Of a DNA stretch of 64,000 nucleotides, positions 7,581 through 16,798 are shown piece by piece; position 1 is the first letter of the stretch, and every line of letters starts with the position of its first letter. The stretch is taken from positions 1 through 64,000 of the forward strand of contig JAPOKC010000011.1 in assembly GCA_029977845.1 (NCBI GenBank). Reading direction: 5' to 3'. This DNA is from Mycobacteriaceae bacterium. Its GTDB lineage: Bacteria; Actinomycetota; Actinomycetes; Mycobacteriales; Mycobacteriaceae. Below the pieces are notes generated by a model. The model saw only the letters and a list, made by a program, of their open reading frames with translations. It did not search any database and was not told where the DNA came from. The position numbers and the translations under genes were made by a program.

Positions 7581-8818
7581 TGCTGGAGAACCTTAATCGC
7601 GAATGTCAGTACCGCGGCGAAAACCACGGTCGGTATCGCGACGCCGCCGAGGAAGCCCAGGAGAAAGCGACGCCCACCGGCGGTGAACGCAAGCACGCAT
7701 TTGACGATGAGGTTGGACCCGAGTGCGGCCGCGATGGCCAGCAGTGCGGTGTCGACCGTGACGTCACCCTCGGCGGCCAGGCTCGCCACGGCGATGGATC
7801 CGGCGTGAGCATCGGCAAGACCTGCGGCGAAGGCGGCCAGCACAGCGCCCTGGGGTCCGAGTGCATCGGCGCCCCAGCGGCCCAGGAGCAGGGCCAGGGT
7901 GAGAACCGCGGCCAGGATGAGGGCCGGCCTCAACATGAAGGGCCTGCTCATCGCAGCGCTTTCGTCCGCACCCTCTTCGGTGGGTGCGGCGCCCCGATAG
8001 ACCACGAGTGCGACAGCCGTAAGCGCGATCGCGCCTGTCGTGGCGGCCGGCCAAAGCCCGCGGAGGACCTCCGCATCCACGAATCCGATCACGATCAGAA
8101 GTTGGACGAATGTGGCGACGCTGGCCAGCAGTGCACCCGCCAACGGCGCCCGCAGTCCGACCGTGCGGCTGAGCCGTCCCATCGACGCGGTTGTCGCAGA
8201 GGCGGAGACGAATCCGCCTGCCAAGCCGGTGACGAGAAGTCCCCGCCGCGGGCCCAGGGCTCGAACCCCGATGTAGCCGACCCATCCGATTCCGGTCAGC
8301 AGCACCACGAGAAGCCAAACCTTGAAGGGGTTGAGCACCCCGTACGGGCCGAAGGGTTTGTCGGGCAGCAGTGGGAGCACGACGAAGGCCACCACGAAGA
8401 ACTTGATGGCATCCTCCAGTTCGACCTCACTGACGATCTCGCGGGCGAACCGGTGAATCCTATTCTTCGACACCAGCAACAGGGCCACGATGACCGCGAG
8501 CGCCCCGGCCACCGCAGGGCTCGAATATGCCAGCGCGCCAAGAAGATAGGCCACGATGGCGGCGATCTCAGTGGTGGTCCCGGGGTCCTCGTCACTGGTC
8601 CGGAAATAAGCCAGCGCCATCAGGCCTGCCACCGCGACGAAGCCGATTGCGACCGCCCACCCGCTGAACGTCGCAGCAATCGCGCCGACGAGTGCCAGCA
8701 GGGCGAATGACCGGGATCCTGCGGGCAGCTTTCCTGCGTGCCCGTGTTCACGTTCCAGGCCGAGGAGCAGCCCGATCGCCAGCGCTACCAGGTACGGCTG
8801 GATCTGCTGCCAGGCCAC
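7577..8818 (-). CDS. MgtC/SapB-family N-terminal domain with DUF4010 membrane domain
   Basis: A 413-residue membrane protein. The first ~140 residues are MgtC/SapB-like (IGLLLGLEREHGHAGKLPAG). The remainder is a DUF4010-type membrane region with a glycine-rich GLAGGFVSASATTASMG segment. MgtC-type proteins are linked to Mg2+ limitation and modulation of membrane ATPases, but the two-domain form has no assigned reaction. GTG start lies four bases after the glpF-like stop; the stop overlaps the permease start. The middle gene of the operon. Confidence 0.85.
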   Translation of the reverse strand: MAWQQIQPYLVALAIGLLLGLEREHGHAGKLPAGSRSFALLALVGAIAATFSGWAVAIGFVAVAGLMALAYFRTSDEDPGTTTEIAAIVAYLLGALAYSSPAVAGALAVIVALLLVSKNRIHRFAREIVSEVELEDAIKFFVVAFVVLPLLPDKPFGPYGVLNPFKVWLLVVLLTGIGWVGYIGVRALGPRRGLLVTGLAGGFVSASATTASMGRLSRTVGLRAPLAGALLASVATFVQLLIVIGFVDAEVLRGLWPAATTGAIALTAVALVVYRGAAPTEEGADESAAMSRPFMLRPALILAAVLTLALLLGRWGADALGPQGAVLAAFAAGLADAHAGSIAVASLAAEGDVTVDTALLAIAAALGSNLIVKCVLAFTAGGRRFLLGFLGGVAIPTVVFAAVLTFAIKVLQQ

Positions 8819-8822
8819 GGAG

Positions 8823-9668
8823 TCACTTCAGCGGTGTGGGTTCGACGACACCGATCTCAGCCGGGTTCGCGACGGCTGCGGGTAGGAACCGCTCGATGCA
8901 GAAGACGAAAAGCCCGCCGCCGATGAGGCCGCCGATGATCGGCGCGACGATCGGCACCCAGAAGTACAGTTGCGGGCCGTTGGCGGAGAACCAGGCGTCG
9001 TGATAGCCGGTGATGTAGGAGGCCAGACGCGGCCCGAAATCACGGGCCGGGTTGATCGCGTAGCCGGCGTTCGCGCCCCAGCCCAGGCCGATGGCGACCA
9101 CCAGCAGGCCGATGACCAGCGGGCCCATATTCCCCAACGGTGGATTGTTGACTGCGCTGGTGAGCGCGAAGATGACGGCCACCAGGATCGCGGTTCCGAT
9201 CATCTGGTCGCTGAACGCGGTCATCATCGTCACGTTGGCGTCCGGTGAGGTGGAGAAGATGCCCTGGGTGAGTTTGGTGTGACCGGCGTCGACGTTGTGG
9301 ATCAGATCGCTGTAGTTGAACCGGACCAGCAGTGCCCCGACGAACGCGCCGACCACCTGGGCGGCGATGTAGGGGACGATCTTGCGGACCGGGAAGCCTT
9401 TGAACGCGGCCAGTGCGAAAGTGACGGCGGGATTGAGGTGCGCGCCGCTGAGTCGGCCGGCGACGAAGACCGCCATCGCGACCCCGAGACCCCATCCCCA
9501 GGCGATCGAGTTGTAGTCCCCGGTGGCCCCCGGGGCCGTCCCGATCTGATTGCCCCCCGTCACAACCTGTGCGACGACGCCGCAGCCGAACAGAATGATG
9601 ATCATCGTTCCGAAGAACTCGCCGGAGAGTTCGCCGAGCAATGGGGGTTGCTTTGCCGGTGCGGTCAC
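8823..9668 (-). CDS. Aquaglyceroporin (GlpF/MIP family)
   Basis: A 281-residue channel with both pore NPA boxes: SGAHLNPAVTF in the first half and AGYAINPARDFGPR in the second. The Asp after the second box (NPARD) is the usual mark of glycerol-conducting members. Expected function is facilitated diffusion of glycerol or other small neutral solutes. GTG start, with AGAAGG about a dozen bases upstream and a TAGTTT -10 candidate. First gene of a three-gene operon with MgtC/DUF4010 and a purine permease; no glycerol kinase is nearby, so the physiological solute is uncertain. Confidence 0.9.
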   Translation of the reverse strand: MTAPAKQPPLLGELSGEFFGTMIIILFGCGVVAQVVTGGNQIGTAPGATGDYNSIAWGWGLGVAMAVFVAGRLSGAHLNPAVTFALAAFKGFPVRKIVPYIAAQVVGAFVGALLVRFNYSDLIHNVDAGHTKLTQGIFSTSPDANVTMMTAFSDQMIGTAILVAVIFALTSAVNNPPLGNMGPLVIGLLVVAIGLGWGANAGYAINPARDFGPRLASYITGYHDAWFSANGPQLYFWVPIVAPIIGGLIGGGLFVFCIERFLPAAVANPAEIGVVEPTPLK

Positions 9669-9702
9669 GTCTGCCTGCCTTCTCTGGTTGGTCTTGCACG
9701 GG

Positions 9703-9708
9703 AAACTA
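9703..9708 (-). promoter_or_regulatory. Putative -10 box of the aquaglyceroporin operon
   Basis: TAGTTT on the minus strand, about 35 bases before the GTG; leaves room for the AGAAGG ribosome site. It lies in a comparatively AT-rich 200-bp divergent region shared with the RuBisCO gene. Confidence 0.4.
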
Positions 9709-9834
9709 GCAACGGGGGATCGTTATTGACGGACTTTCCGGCCGATCTGACACTTAAATAATCAGTTGATTGATGGCTGTTAATTCCGTGGTAATAACTT
9801 CACTAAAGGGATTTACCGGGCCGGTCCTCCGACA

Positions 9835-9840
9835 TACATT
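9835..9840 (+). promoter_or_regulatory. Putative -10 box of the RuBisCO gene
   Basis: TACATT, about 30 bases before the RuBisCO ATG, with the Shine-Dalgarno GAAGGAGA at 9856-9863 between them. Confidence 0.45.
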
Positions 9841-9869
9841 TCGACCATCCCGAGTGAAGGAGATCGACG

Positions 9870-11249
9870 ATGGATCAGAGCGGACGGTACGCGGATCTGA
9901 GCCTGCGCGAAGAGGACCTCGTCGCCGGCGGACGCCACATCCTGGTGGCGTACAAGATGAAGCCGAAGGCGGGGCACGGTTACCTGGAGGCCGCGGCCCA
10001 CTTCGCCGCCGAATCCTCGACCGGCACCAACGTCGAGACGAGCACCACCGATGACTTCACCAAGGGCGTCGACGCGCTGGTCTATCACATCGACGAGGCG
10101 AGCGATGAGATGCGAATCGCCTTCCCGATGGAGCTGTTCGACCGCAACATCACCGACGGCCGGATGATGATCGTCTCGTTCCTGACCCTGTGCATCGGCA
10201 ACAACCAGGGCATGGGCGATATCGAGCACGCCAAGATGTACGACTTCTTCGTCCCGCCGCGGGCCATTCAGTTGTTCGACGGCCCGAGCAAGGACATCTC
10301 CGATCTGTGGCGCATCCTCGGCCGGCCGGTTGAGGACGGTGGCTACATCAGCGGCACCATCATCAAGCCGAAACTGGGCCTGCGGCCCGAACCGTTCGCC
10401 AAAGCCGCCTATGAGTTCTGGCTCGGCGGGGATTTCATCAAAAACGATGAGCCGCAGGGCAATCAGACCTTCTCGCCGATGAAGCAGACCATTCCGCTGG
10501 TGGCCGACGCGATGCGCCGGGCGATGGATGCCACCGGCGAGGCCAAGATCTTCTCGGCCAACATCACCGCCGACGACCACTACGAGATGATCGCCCGCGG
10601 TGAGTACATCCTCGACCAGTTCGGTCCCGATGCCGACAAGGTCGCCTTCCTGGTCGACGGGTACGTGGGCGGCCCGGGCATGATCACCACCGCCCGGCGG
10701 AACTTCCCCAACCAGTATCTGCACTATCACCGGGCCGGCCACGGTGCGGTCACCAGCCCGAGCGCCAAGCGCGGCTACACCGCCTATGTGTTGGCAAAGA
10801 TGTCCCGGTTGCAGGGCGCCAGCGGCATCCACGTCGGCACCATGGGCTACGGGAAGATGGAGGGCGAGGCCGACGACCGCGCCTGCGCCTACATCATCGA
10901 ACGCGATTCCTACCAGGGCCCGGCGTATCACCAGGAGTGGTACGGCATGAAGCCGACCACACCGATCATCTCCGGCGGTATGAACGCCCTGCGGCTGCCC
11001 GGCTTCTTCGCCAACCTCGGGCACGGCAATGTGATCAACACCGCCGGCGGCGGCTCCTACGGCCACATCGACGGTGCGGCATCCGGGGCGATCTCACTGC
11101 GTCAGGCCTATGAGTGCTGGAAGGCCGGTGCGGACCCGATCGAATGGGCCAAGCAGCACAAGGAGTTCGCCCGCGCTTTCGAGTCCTTTCCGAATGACGC
11201 CGACAAGCTCTACCCGGGGTGGCGGGAGAAACTCGGCGTCTCGGCGTGA
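9870..11249 (+). CDS. cbbM: Ribulose-1,5-bisphosphate carboxylase/oxygenase, form II
   Basis: A 459-residue form II RuBisCO large chain. Key catalytic residues sit where Rhodospirillum rubrum numbering puts them: Lys166 in [10 protein letters not shown], the carbamylated Lys191 with Asp193/Glu194 in [12 protein letters not shown], and loop-6 Lys329 in [11 protein letters not shown]. The form II-specific ESSTGTNVE and [12 protein letters not shown] segments near the N-terminus and [13 protein letters not shown] are present, so this is a true carboxylase by sequence and not a RuBisCO-like protein. Strong Shine-Dalgarno (GAAGGAGA). It stands alone: no phosphoribulokinase, activase (CbbQ/CbbO) or LysR regulator is in the window. 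It is divergent from the glycerol channel/purine permease operon. Confidence 0.95.
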   Translation: MDQSGRYADLSLREEDLVAGGRHILVAYKMKPKAGHGYLEAAAHFAAESSTGTNVETSTTDDFTKGVDALVYHIDEASDEMRIAFPMELFDRNITDGRMMIVSFLTLCIGNNQGMGDIEHAKMYDFFVPPRAIQLFDGPSKDISDLWRILGRPVEDGGYISGTIIKPKLGLRPEPFAKAAYEFWLGGDFIKNDEPQGNQTFSPMKQTIPLVADAMRRAMDATGEAKIFSANITADDHYEMIARGEYILDQFGPDADKVAFLVDGYVGGPGMITTARRNFPNQYLHYHRAGHGAVTSPSAKRGYTAYVLAKMSRLQGASGIHVGTMGYGKMEGEADDRACAYIIERDSYQGPAYHQEWYGMKPTTPIISGGMNALRLPGFFANLGHGNVINTAGGGSYGHIDGAASGAISLRQAYECWKAGADPIEWAKQHKEFARAFESFPNDADKLYPGWREKLGVSA

Positions 11250-11266
11250 GGTGCTAGAACCGTGGG

Positions 11267-12016
11267 GTGGCCAGAGCCAAGACCAAACCCCGCTGGCGCC
11301 GCCGCGCCCTGGCGGCCCTTTTGGCGGTGCTCGTCATCGGAGCTGTGGCCGGTCTGCTGATCTGGCAGGAGAAGGCCAATCGGGTCTCCAGTCCGTCGCC
11401 GACCTGGCGGGCCGAACCGACCACAAGCCCTGCGGCTGCGTCCAGCCCCCGATACGACATCGCCCGGCAGCAACTCAAGGCGCTGGAGGTGCGTGGATGG
11501 GACCGCACATCGGACTTTCGCCGCTATCAGTTCGGTGAGGCCTGGAGTGATGACGTCAATGTCGAGTTCGGACACAACGGTTGCAACACCCGGGATGACA
11601 TCCTGCGCCGGGATCTGCAGAACCTCGTGGTGCGGCCGTTCACCTGCTTCGCCCAGAGTGGCACGCTGATCGACCCCTACACCGGCACCACCATCGAGTT
11701 CGTCCGCGGTCCGGAGAGTTCCAACAGCATCGAGATCGACCACGTCGTAGCACTTGCCGATGCCTGGTACAAGGGCGCTCGGGCATGGGATTCACAACGC
11801 CGGCTGGACTTCGCCAACGACCCGCGCAACCTGCTGGCGGTCAGCCCGAAGGCCAACTTCGACAAGGCGTTTCGTGACGCGGCCTCCTGGCTTCCGCCGA
11901 ATGAGGCGTTCCGCTGTGATTTCGTCGCGCGGCAGATCGAGGTCAAGACGGCTTACGGGCTCTGGCTGTCCGCCAAGGAGAAAAAGGCGATGGCCGACGT
12001 GCTGGCGCACTGCTAG
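11267..12016 (+). CDS. Membrane-anchored or secreted HNH endonuclease-like protein (DUF1524-type)
   Basis: A basic N-terminus (RAKTKPRWRRR) precedes one hydrophobic segment (ALAALLAVLVIGAVAGLLIW), then a Ser/Pro linker and a folded domain of about 190 residues. The domain contains an HNH-like core: IEIDHVVALADAW followed by NDPRNLLAVSPKANFDK. Two Cys pairs (NGCNT, FTCFAQ; RCDF, AHC) suggest disulfides, in keeping with an extracytoplasmic location. Likely a cell-surface or exported nuclease by analogy with actinobacterial homologues; no substrate is known. GTG start; the stop overlaps that of the convergent unknown gene. Confidence 0.75.
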   Translation: MARAKTKPRWRRRALAALLAVLVIGAVAGLLIWQEKANRVSSPSPTWRAEPTTSPAAASSPRYDIARQQLKALEVRGWDRTSDFRRYQFGEAWSDDVNVEFGHNGCNTRDDILRRDLQNLVVRPFTCFAQSGTLIDPYTGTTIEFVRGPESSNSIEIDHVVALADAWYKGARAWDSQRRLDFANDPRNLLAVSPKANFDKAFRDAASWLPPNEAFRCDFVARQIEVKTAYGLWLSAKEKKAMADVLAHC

Positions 12017-12849
12017 GCGGAGCGTGCCAGCTGCTGCAACCGTGCCGACACCCGGTGCAACAGTTCATCCCCGCCGCTGACACCGAGTTCGACATTGTCC
12101 AGCTGCACGTCGCCGGTGGCGTAGCGAGCCACATCGCCCATCTCGGCCACGCGGTCGATGAAGTCCCCGATGAAACGGTTGAACCCTTCGATCGGAAGCG
12201 CAGTCAGCGCCCCGACGTCACGTTGCAGATCCGCGCAGCCGAGCGGAACCTTGGCGCCCCGCGATCGCTCGAACAGCGCCAGCAGGCTCTCGTGGTAGTC
12301 CATCAGCCGGTTGGCGGCGTGCACGATGCCCTCGGCGTCGGCGGAGTTCTCATCATGCGGATCGCCGAAGACCTCCTGGAAAGCCGGGCTGAGCATGAAG
12401 CCGTCGATATTGCCGATCAGTTCCGAGAGATCGGAGATCCGCTCGGTGAAGAACAACCCCGTCTCGAATTCCGCGCGCAGCGCCTCTCCGCTAGGTCGCG
12501 CGAATCCCATCCGGGCATCGCGGACCCGGGCGGCGACGTCATGGCGACGCTGCACCAGCACCGAGACGAACGACGCGTAGCGCCAGCACGGCCGCCTGTC
12601 CTTGAGCATCCCGGCGAGGTCGTCGGCGGTGTGTACGACGGTCGCCACCTCGATGGCGTCGCCCGGCGGAATGATCGTCTTGCGCGGTGCCAGAGTGCGC
12701 ATCAACTCCGCTCCCTCGGGTCCGTACACCCCGCGCAGGTCCCCGCGAGCGGCCCACGCGTTCTGCTGATCGGCTCGTGACAGCAACTCGTCGTCGTGCT
12801 CCTGCCGGCGCTGGGCCAGAGCTCGCCGGATCCATCCCCCTGTGCCCAT
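12013..12849 (-). CDS. Conserved hypothetical protein, 278 aa
   Basis: A soluble, largely alpha-helical-looking protein with many charged residues (RRALAQRRQEHDDELLSRADQ). No signal peptide, membrane span or recognised domain. The start MGTGGWIRRA is preferred over the ORF-track start 12 codons upstream because TACCCT ends exactly seven bases before this ATG (leaderless geometry). It lies between two HNH-nuclease genes, converging with the first and divergent from the second; no functional link can be shown. Confidence 0.7.
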   Translation of the reverse strand: MGTGGWIRRALAQRRQEHDDELLSRADQQNAWAARGDLRGVYGPEGAELMRTLAPRKTIIPPGDAIEVATVVHTADDLAGMLKDRRPCWRYASFVSVLVQRRHDVAARVRDARMGFARPSGEALRAEFETGLFFTERISDLSELIGNIDGFMLSPAFQEVFGDPHDENSADAEGIVHAANRLMDYHESLLALFERSRGAKVPLGCADLQRDVGALTALPIEGFNRFIGDFIDRVAEMGDVARYATGDVQLDNVELGVSGGDELLHRVSARLQQLARSA

Positions 12850-12856
12850 GTCCGCG

Positions 12857-12862
12857 AGGGTA
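12857..12862 (-). promoter_or_regulatory. Putative -10 box, leaderless start of the 278-aa protein
   Basis: TACCCT on the minus strand, seven bases from the ATG at 12849. Confidence 0.5.
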
Positions 12863-12961
12863 GGGACCGACACCGACATAACCATGCGCCAGTTGTATCC
12901 ACAGAGCCCACTTCATCCACGACCGACGACCGCCGGGGTGGCCTGCGTCGGAGAGTCGGCC

Positions 12962-12967
12962 TAATAT
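12962..12967 (+). promoter_or_regulatory. Putative -10 box of the 13E12-type HNH gene
   Basis: TAATAT followed by exactly seven bases and the ATG; leaderless geometry, abutting the LexA-like box. Confidence 0.55.
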
Positions 12968-12982
12968 CGAAAATATGTTCGA
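12967..12982. promoter_or_regulatory. LexA-type SOS box over the start of the 13E12-type HNH gene
   Basis: TCGAAA-ATAT-GTTCGA differs by one base from the mycobacterial SOS consensus TCGAAC-N4-GTTCGA. It covers the expected transcription start and the first codons of the gene, an ideal repressor position. From memory, several M. tuberculosis 13E12-family genes carry SOS boxes, which supports the reading. Confidence 0.65.
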
Positions 12983-14375
12983 ATCCACGTCGGCCGGCCT
13001 ACTCGCGGAGATGGCCGGCGCCCAGCGTGATGAGCGGATCGCGAAGGCGAGGCGGGTGCTGGCGGCCGGCCGGCTGTGCCGGTTGCGGATGGCGGAAGTC
13101 CATCCCGAGGATCGGACGCAGTGGTGTGTGGACAACTGGGAGGCCGTGGCCGCCGAGATCGGCGCCGAGTTGGGTATCAGCAGGGCCCGGGCCTCGGCGC
13201 AGATGAACTACGGGGTGGAACTGCTGGAACGGCTGCCTAAGCTCGGCGCGGTGTTCGCTCGCGGTGAGATCGACTTCCAGGTGGTCGCTGTCGCGGTGTT
13301 TCGCACCGGCCTGATCACCGATCCCAAGGTGCTTGCCGAAATCGACTCCCGCATCGCCGCCCGCGCCCCGGGGTGGAACGCCATGTCGAGAAACCGGATC
13401 GTGGAGCTGGTCGACGCGTGGGTTCGCCATCTCGACCCTGCCGCGGAGCGCATCACGCGGCGGGCCGATAACGACCGCCACGTCGAGATCGGCCCCTCCC
13501 GTGACGGGTTGGCGGATTTCTGGGGTGCGGTTCGCGCTCCGGACGCCGCGGCGTTGGATCGGCGTCTGGACCAGCTGGCCTCGACCGTCTGCCGGGACGA
13601 CTCACGCACCAAACGTCAGCGTCGCGCGGATGCGCTCGCCGCTCTGGCCGCGGGAAGTCCGGCCATGCTGTGCGATTGCGGTTCGGAGCAGTGCCCCGCC
13701 CGGGACTCTGGGGCGCAGCCCGGTCAGGTGGTGATCCATGTGCTCGCCGAGCAGTCCACCGTCTCCGGGCAGAGCGCATCGCCGGGATATTTGCCAGGAT
13801 ATGGAGCGGTACCGGCCGAGACCATTCGCGGTCTGGCCGTCCACGCCCGGTTGCGCCCCCTGGTGCCGGCCGCTCAACTCAAAGCCGAACCGCGCTATCG
13901 GCCCTCGACGGCGCTCGCTGATTTCATCCGGGCCCGCGATCTCTGTTGCAGATTCCCGGGGTGCGACAGGCCCGCCGAGTTCTGCGATATCGACCACACC
14001 ATCCCGTACAACCTCGGTGGACTGACTCACCCGTCGAATCTATCGCTCAAATGCCGGGTCCATCACCTGCTCAAGACGTTCTGGTGCGGCCGAAATGGCT
14101 GGTATGAAAAGCAATTCGCTGATGGCACCATCGTCTGGACGTCGCCATCCGGACGTGTGTACACCACTAAACCCGGCGGGGCACTGTTCTTCGCCCAGTT
14201 GGCGGATCCCAGTGACGAGCTGAGCATGCCGGTCCCGCGGCCGGATTGTTCAACGGCGCGCGGTCTGCTGATGCCGACCCGTCAGCGAAGTCGTGCGGCC
14301 GAGCGGGCCGCACGCATCGCGTGGGAACGCGGCCTCCACGAAGCGCGCTGGGCGGCCGACCCACCGCCGTTCTAA
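12975..14375 (+). CDS. 13E12 repeat family protein: DUF222 plus HNH endonuclease domain
   Basis: A 466-residue protein typical of the abundant mycobacterial 13E12 family. An N-terminal DUF222-like helical region (about residues 30-290) is followed by an HNH nuclease core: [31 protein letters not shown], then [13 protein letters not shown]. Zn-type CxxC pairs flank the HNH. Family members are found in multiple copies and sometimes carry introns or inteins, but their biological role is not settled. A LexA-like box and a leaderless -10 precede the gene. It ends convergently against the isocitrate lyase gene with overlapping stop codons. Confidence 0.88.
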   Translation: MFESTSAGLLAEMAGAQRDERIAKARRVLAAGRLCRLRMAEVHPEDRTQWCVDNWEAVAAEIGAELGISRARASAQMNYGVELLERLPKLGAVFARGEIDFQVVAVAVFRTGLITDPKVLAEIDSRIAARAPGWNAMSRNRIVELVDAWVRHLDPAAERITRRADNDRHVEIGPSRDGLADFWGAVRAPDAAALDRRLDQLASTVCRDDSRTKRQRRADALAALAAGSPAMLCDCGSEQCPARDSGAQPGQVVIHVLAEQSTVSGQSASPGYLPGYGAVPAETIRGLAVHARLRPLVPAAQLKAEPRYRPSTALADFIRARDLCCRFPGCDRPAEFCDIDHTIPYNLGGLTHPSNLSLKCRVHHLLKTFWCGRNGWYEKQFADGTIVWTSPSGRVYTTKPGGALFFAQLADPSDELSMPVPRPDCSTARGLLMPTRQRSRAAERAARIAWERGLHEARWAADPPPF

Positions 14376-16636
14376 TCCTCTTTGCGGATCAGCCGTTGCA
14401 GCGCCACGTGGTCCGGGTTGAGCAACTCGGTGATGCGGTCGGCATTGACGTCGGCGACGATGATCTCGCCGACGTCCTTGTTCACCGCGCTGAAGATGCC
14501 GTGGGCCTTCATCTTCTCGGTCTGGTACTTGTTGTCCTCGGTCGGTGTGACGTAGTAGACGGCGTCGGCCTTGAACCGGTGCACCAGCCACAGATGGATG
14601 AGCGTCATCAGGCGCTTCTGGCGCATCTTGGCCGAATAGGTGTTCTGATCGCGCACCGTCAGGATGCTTCGGCCGTGCCGGTCCTTGATCGGATCGAACA
14701 CCACATCGGCGAGCTTCTCGTCCTTGTCGCCGAAGATGGCGAGTTCGAGCAGATCAGAGCCGGCCCGGTGCGGACGGAGCTGAACCCGCAGCCGTTCGCC
14801 GAGCTGGTAGTGCTCGCTCCACAGCGCCAGCCAGTCCTCGAGCAGCTTCTTGGGCACCTCGGTCTGAACCAGGTGCTGGACCTGAGTCGAGCCTTTGCCC
14901 ATCGCCTTGGTCGTCGCGGTGCGACCCGATGAGGCCGCCAGTGCGGCGTCGCTGCGGGGGCCGCCGACCAGGGTCTGCGGGGTGCGGTACGGCGACTCGA
15001 TCAGCCGCATCTTGCGTTGCAGACGGGCCAGCGCCAGCATGCCGTCCTGGCGTAGTGCGGTGGCGAATTCCTCAGCCGCGACGCCGTCGATCTGGTGGCC
15101 GCCGTAGGTCATGAAGTTGAAGACGAAGCCCATCTTCCCGATCTCCTCCGGGAAGGCGCGCATCTCATCATCGCTCATGCCGGTGGTGTCCCAGTTGAAC
15201 GAGGGGGACAGGTTGTAGGCCATCATCTTGTCCGGGTACACCGCGTGGATGGCCTCGGCGAACTCCCGCGCCTCGTGCAGATCCGCGGTCTTGGTCTCCA
15301 TCCACAGGATGTCGGCGAAGGGCGCTGCAGCAAGGGATTTCGCGATGGCGTAGGGGATACCGCCGCGCACCTGGTAGTAACCCTCGGAGGTCTTGGCCCG
15401 CTCGCAGTCCCAGGCGACCTCGAGGCCCAGTTCGTGGACCTTGTTCTCTGCGGCGTACAGCGACGCTGTCGCTGCGAACTCCAGCCATTCGGCTGGTTTC
15501 ATGGCCAGGGCCTCGCCCTCGCTCTCCTTGAACCGCAGTACCTCCGCGACGGCATTGCCGTAGGTGTCCAGGCCGGCATCCTCCTGCCAGGCGTCGACGA
15601 ACGCCGACTCCACCCGGTCGAACAGCACGTCAAGGGATCCGCTGCGGTCCTTCTTCCAGGCTGCGGCGGCCTCGTCTATCGCCTTGGTGACTCCGTGGCT
15701 CGCCAGCCAGGCGTCGGCCACCGCGTACTCGCCCTCGGGCAGGGCATAGAGCAGATGGCCGTTGAGTTCGGTGACGCCCTGTTCGTAGAAGCGGCGCATC
15801 ATGGCCAGGAAGCAGGACTTGTAGGGCGGCACGTCGAGATTGGTGACGCCGAGCAGGAACGGCTGATCGCGTTCGTCGGCGCGGCCGTCGAGCAGGTTGG
15901 CGGCCTCGGCGTCGGTCCGGGCCACGATGATGCCGGGCACCTTCATGATGTCGAGTTGGAACCGGGCGGCATTGAGGCGCTTGATCTGCTCATCGGAGGG
16001 CACCAGCACCTTGCCGCCCTGATGGCCGCATTTCTTCGTGCCGGGACGCTGATCCTCGATGTGGTATCCGGTGACACCGACCTCGACGAAACGTCGAATC
16101 AGGTTGCGCACGTGCGCATCCCCACCGTGTCCGGTGTCGGCATCGGCGATGATGAACGGCCGGTAATCCACCTCGGGGGTCGCGGCGCGCTGTTCGTCGG
16201 TCATCTGAAGGCGCAGGAACTGCTGGTTGCGGTCCGCGGTCAGCAGGGCCCGCACCAGGCCGGCGGCCTCATCGGGCACCTGGCTCAGCGGGTAGCTGGC
16301 CAGATCGGGGCCCGGGTCCTCGGTGGTGGACCCCTTGGCCGAGGTCGCCCAGCCGCCCAGGTAGATGCCCTCGATCCCACACCGTTTCATGGTCACCGCC
16401 TGGCCCGGCGAGTACGGACCGAAGGTGGTGATGGACTTCTTCTGGGCGAACAGTTCGCGCAGACGGGAGTAGAACGCGCCTGCCGCGTCGCGGGCCACGG
16501 TGTAGTCGACCGGAATCGTGCCGCGCTGCTCCACCACCTGACGTGCGGTGTAGAGCCGCGTGATGCCCTCGAACCGGGGGCTGTCGAAGTACTTCTGGGT
16601 GTCCTTCACCTCGTGGTCGACTCCGGTGCTGGTCAT
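14372..16636 (-). CDS. aceA: Isocitrate lyase 2 (long, two-domain form)
   Basis: Cleaves isocitrate to glyoxylate and succinate (glyoxylate shunt; also methylisocitrate cleavage in mycobacteria). At about 754 residues it is the long ICL2 form. The catalytic loop [10 protein letters not shown] (Cys203) and the substrate/metal region ADADTGHGG are intact. The C-terminal ~150 residues (after [12 protein letters not shown]) correspond to the extra domain that in M. tuberculosis ICL2 binds acetyl-CoA and propionyl-CoA as activators. The ORF track runs 148 codons upstream; the true start [10 protein letters not shown] is backed by AAGGAG upstream. Presence implies growth on fatty acids or C2 units, consistent with the nearby catabolic island. 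Confidence 0.94.
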   Translation of the reverse strand: MTSTGVDHEVKDTQKYFDSPRFEGITRLYTARQVVEQRGTIPVDYTVARDAAGAFYSRLRELFAQKKSITTFGPYSPGQAVTMKRCGIEGIYLGGWATSAKGSTTEDPGPDLASYPLSQVPDEAAGLVRALLTADRNQQFLRLQMTDEQRAATPEVDYRPFIIADADTGHGGDAHVRNLIRRFVEVGVTGYHIEDQRPGTKKCGHQGGKVLVPSDEQIKRLNAARFQLDIMKVPGIIVARTDAEAANLLDGRADERDQPFLLGVTNLDVPPYKSCFLAMMRRFYEQGVTELNGHLLYALPEGEYAVADAWLASHGVTKAIDEAAAAWKKDRSGSLDVLFDRVESAFVDAWQEDAGLDTYGNAVAEVLRFKESEGEALAMKPAEWLEFAATASLYAAENKVHELGLEVAWDCERAKTSEGYYQVRGGIPYAIAKSLAAAPFADILWMETKTADLHEAREFAEAIHAVYPDKMMAYNLSPSFNWDTTGMSDDEMRAFPEEIGKMGFVFNFMTYGGHQIDGVAAEEFATALRQDGMLALARLQRKMRLIESPYRTPQTLVGGPRSDAALAASSGRTATTKAMGKGSTQVQHLVQTEVPKKLLEDWLALWSEHYQLGERLRVQLRPHRAGSDLLELAIFGDKDEKLADVVFDPIKDRHGRSILTVRDQNTYSAKMRQKRLMTLIHLWLVHRFKADAVYYVTPTEDNKYQTEKMKAHGIFSAVNKDVGEIIVADVNADRITELLNPDHVALQRLIRKED

Positions 16637-16757
16637 GGTTCTACGCTCCTTATCGAGCCTGGGGACAGGCCATGCCTCATTATCCCGAATTACCCGGGCC
16701 CGACGCGGGGCGGTGTCGGTTTTCACCGCAGTCGGCCGACGGCGGCGCCATGGGGCA

Positions 16758-16763
16758 TAGGGT
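16758..16763 (+). promoter_or_regulatory. Putative -10 box of the MCE-family gene
   Basis: TAGGGT, about 35 bases before the GTG start of the MCE protein, in the 162-bp divergent gap with aceA. Confidence 0.3.
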
Positions 16764-16798
16764 CGTCCCGTGGGAAGCTGGGCCGACGGAGTTAGCCG

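Noticed and set aside
9813-11066. 417-aa minus-strand ORF opposite cbbM
   Set aside because: Antisense shadow of the RuBisCO gene; starts within coding sequence and has no family motif.
9870-11249. RuBisCO-like protein (form IV, methionine-salvage type)
   Set aside because: All key catalytic and carbamylation residues of true RuBisCO are present and the sequence follows form II throughout.
15095-16795. 566-aa plus-strand ORF opposite aceA
   Set aside because: Antisense shadow of a high-GC gene; low-complexity Gly/His/Gln-rich translation with no domain, while the minus strand encodes intact ICL2.
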